Source: Nipponacmea schrenckii
Lineage: Eukaryota; Mollusca; Gastropoda; Lottiidae
Direction: 5' to 3'
NCBI GenBank assembly: GCA_030562195.1
Contig: CM060201.1
Span: 23,914,067 to 23,978,066 of the forward strand
DNA length: 64,000 nucleotides
Part shown: positions 62,936 through 64,000 of the stretch, one piece after another
How the letters are laid out: the number at the start of each line of letters is the position of its first letter
Numbering within the stretch: the stretch's first letter is position 1
Notes under the pieces: generated by a model
Databases searched by the model: none
Seen by the model: the letters and a program-made list of their open reading frames with translations, nothing else
What the model was told of the DNA's origin: nothing
Translations under genes and position numbers: made by a program

Positions 62936-63950
62936 CCAAAAATCTAATGAAAATGAAATGTTGTGATGAACAGTTCATACAAAACGAAATGCATGTCGAT
63001 GTTATTTGAGCAGCAGTTGACATTTGAAAAGATAGTACAAGTATATTTATTTAGTTTTTACATTTAACTAAAATACACGAAACACCATAAGAAACTTGTT
63101 TGGCTTTGATGGGCAGGCTTAAATCCGGTATGTAAGAAATTTACTGGAAGCCTAAATATTTAGCGTTGTATTAAAGAAAATTGTAAAATGAACACAAGAA
63201 ACGTGATGATAGGGACTAAAAACTCAAAGACCCAACATCCAGTTTGTTTTGATACTACTTTCCAACTATTAAGATCCACTCAGGTAAGTAAAACTCTTTT
63301 ATTGTGTAGTAAAGGTTTTCTTTCTGAAAAGGGTACGGGAATGCAAAGGATTACAAAAGGCTACAAAGTGTTACAGTATAGTATTAAATTCGTGTACATA
63401 TCCAAACGTTGCTATAGGAACATGAAATAACATCGGGTTTATGAATTTAATAATCATCATTATTATCCTATGTTATATCCGACTGTCAGTGTTAATTCGC
63501 TTTTCTATGACATCATAGGTCTAAATTAATTAAATATTACACAAATAATTAGCGTTTAGATGAATAAACTGTATAATTGTCATAACTAATATATTAATTA
63601 ATTCTTAATTAGGTTTTATTAGCACAGCCAGGATATTTTAACTTTAACAGGCCCCTATGAGGTAAAAATTTAAATCGTCATGTTAATGTGGTATATCTAT
63701 CCACTAGAACGTTACAGTCCATATTTCATTTTATTTATCCAAGTACAACCTCTAAGCGCTTAAACTTGCTATAGGGCAAGAAGGTTTATCGCTATTTGAC
63801 TAGCCTAGAATTGACCGTTAAGAATCAAATGTAGTTACTAAGATTAAGATAATTATACAACTGAGTGATATCAGACTTATTTTTTTTTTTTTTTTAAATC
63901 TATTCAAAATTTGCAAATATTTTTTTTTTATTTTTTGTTTTTTAAATGTA
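62936..63950. other. No gene seen
   Basis: AT-rich spacer; an 80-residue frame at 63188-63430 shows no coding evidence. Confidence 0.4.
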
Positions 63951-64000
63951 TTGCCCCATGGGCTGAATGTGAGACAGGACCATGTCCTTGTGTATTGAAC
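63951..64000. repeat. Satellite of 84-92 bp family, cut by window end
   Basis: GCCCCATGGGCTGAATGTGA and AGGACCATGTCCTTGTGT match the units at 23878 and 43083. The array probably continues beyond the window. Confidence 0.85.

Overview
This is a stretch of an AT-rich, repeat-dense animal genome. It has spliced genes with GT-AG introns, tRNA-derived SINEs, short TTAA-flanked MITEs and many minisatellites. Innexin-family genes occur in protostomes and some other invertebrates. Together with a ShKT-bearing secreted protein and the repeated AAGGGCAATAACT-type motifs, this suggests a mollusc, most likely a bivalve. The species assignment is inference.

Layout. Positions 337-6545 (minus) hold a complete nine-exon JMJD6 gene, recognised by its Fe(II)/2-oxoglutarate JmjC residues; one exon carries a one-base frameshift in a poly-A run. 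Positions 8109-9461 (plus) are an open frame whose last 120 residues are a YbaK/ProX-type trans-editing domain (PRORSD1-like). Its 5' part overlaps a well-formed minus-strand small ORF. Positions about 10460-20131 are a tandem duplication. Each unit has a plus-strand multi-pass membrane protein of unknown family and a minus-strand innexin. The right unit keeps a complete innexin, while the left unit has only the innexin 3' end because the duplication breakpoint fell inside that gene. The right-hand copy of the membrane-protein gene carries a one-base frameshift. Positions 26930-28873 (minus) encode a secreted, probably GPI-anchored, cysteine-rich protein with a ShKT domain. Positions 49490-50482 (plus) encode a serine-rich, probably disordered orphan protein.

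The rest, well over two thirds of the window, is non-genic. I recognise at least two interspersed tRNA-derived SINE families plus a third single copy, a piggyBac-like TTAA MITE family with a conserved internal hairpin, a second MITE family with CACCTAGGTG palindromes, and about a dozen tandem arrays with units of 23 to 155 bp.

The genes do not form an obvious pathway. The two genes of the duplicated block face each other tail to tail and may have been co-amplified as a pair of membrane proteins. The most unusual observations are a tandem array of tRNA-like A-box units feeding into a SINE, a natural filled/empty-site comparison for the MITE inside the duplication, patchy divergence between the duplicated membrane proteins, and a minisatellite unit that recurs singly and inverted inside a small ORF 11 kb away. 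No coherent new multi-gene system was found.
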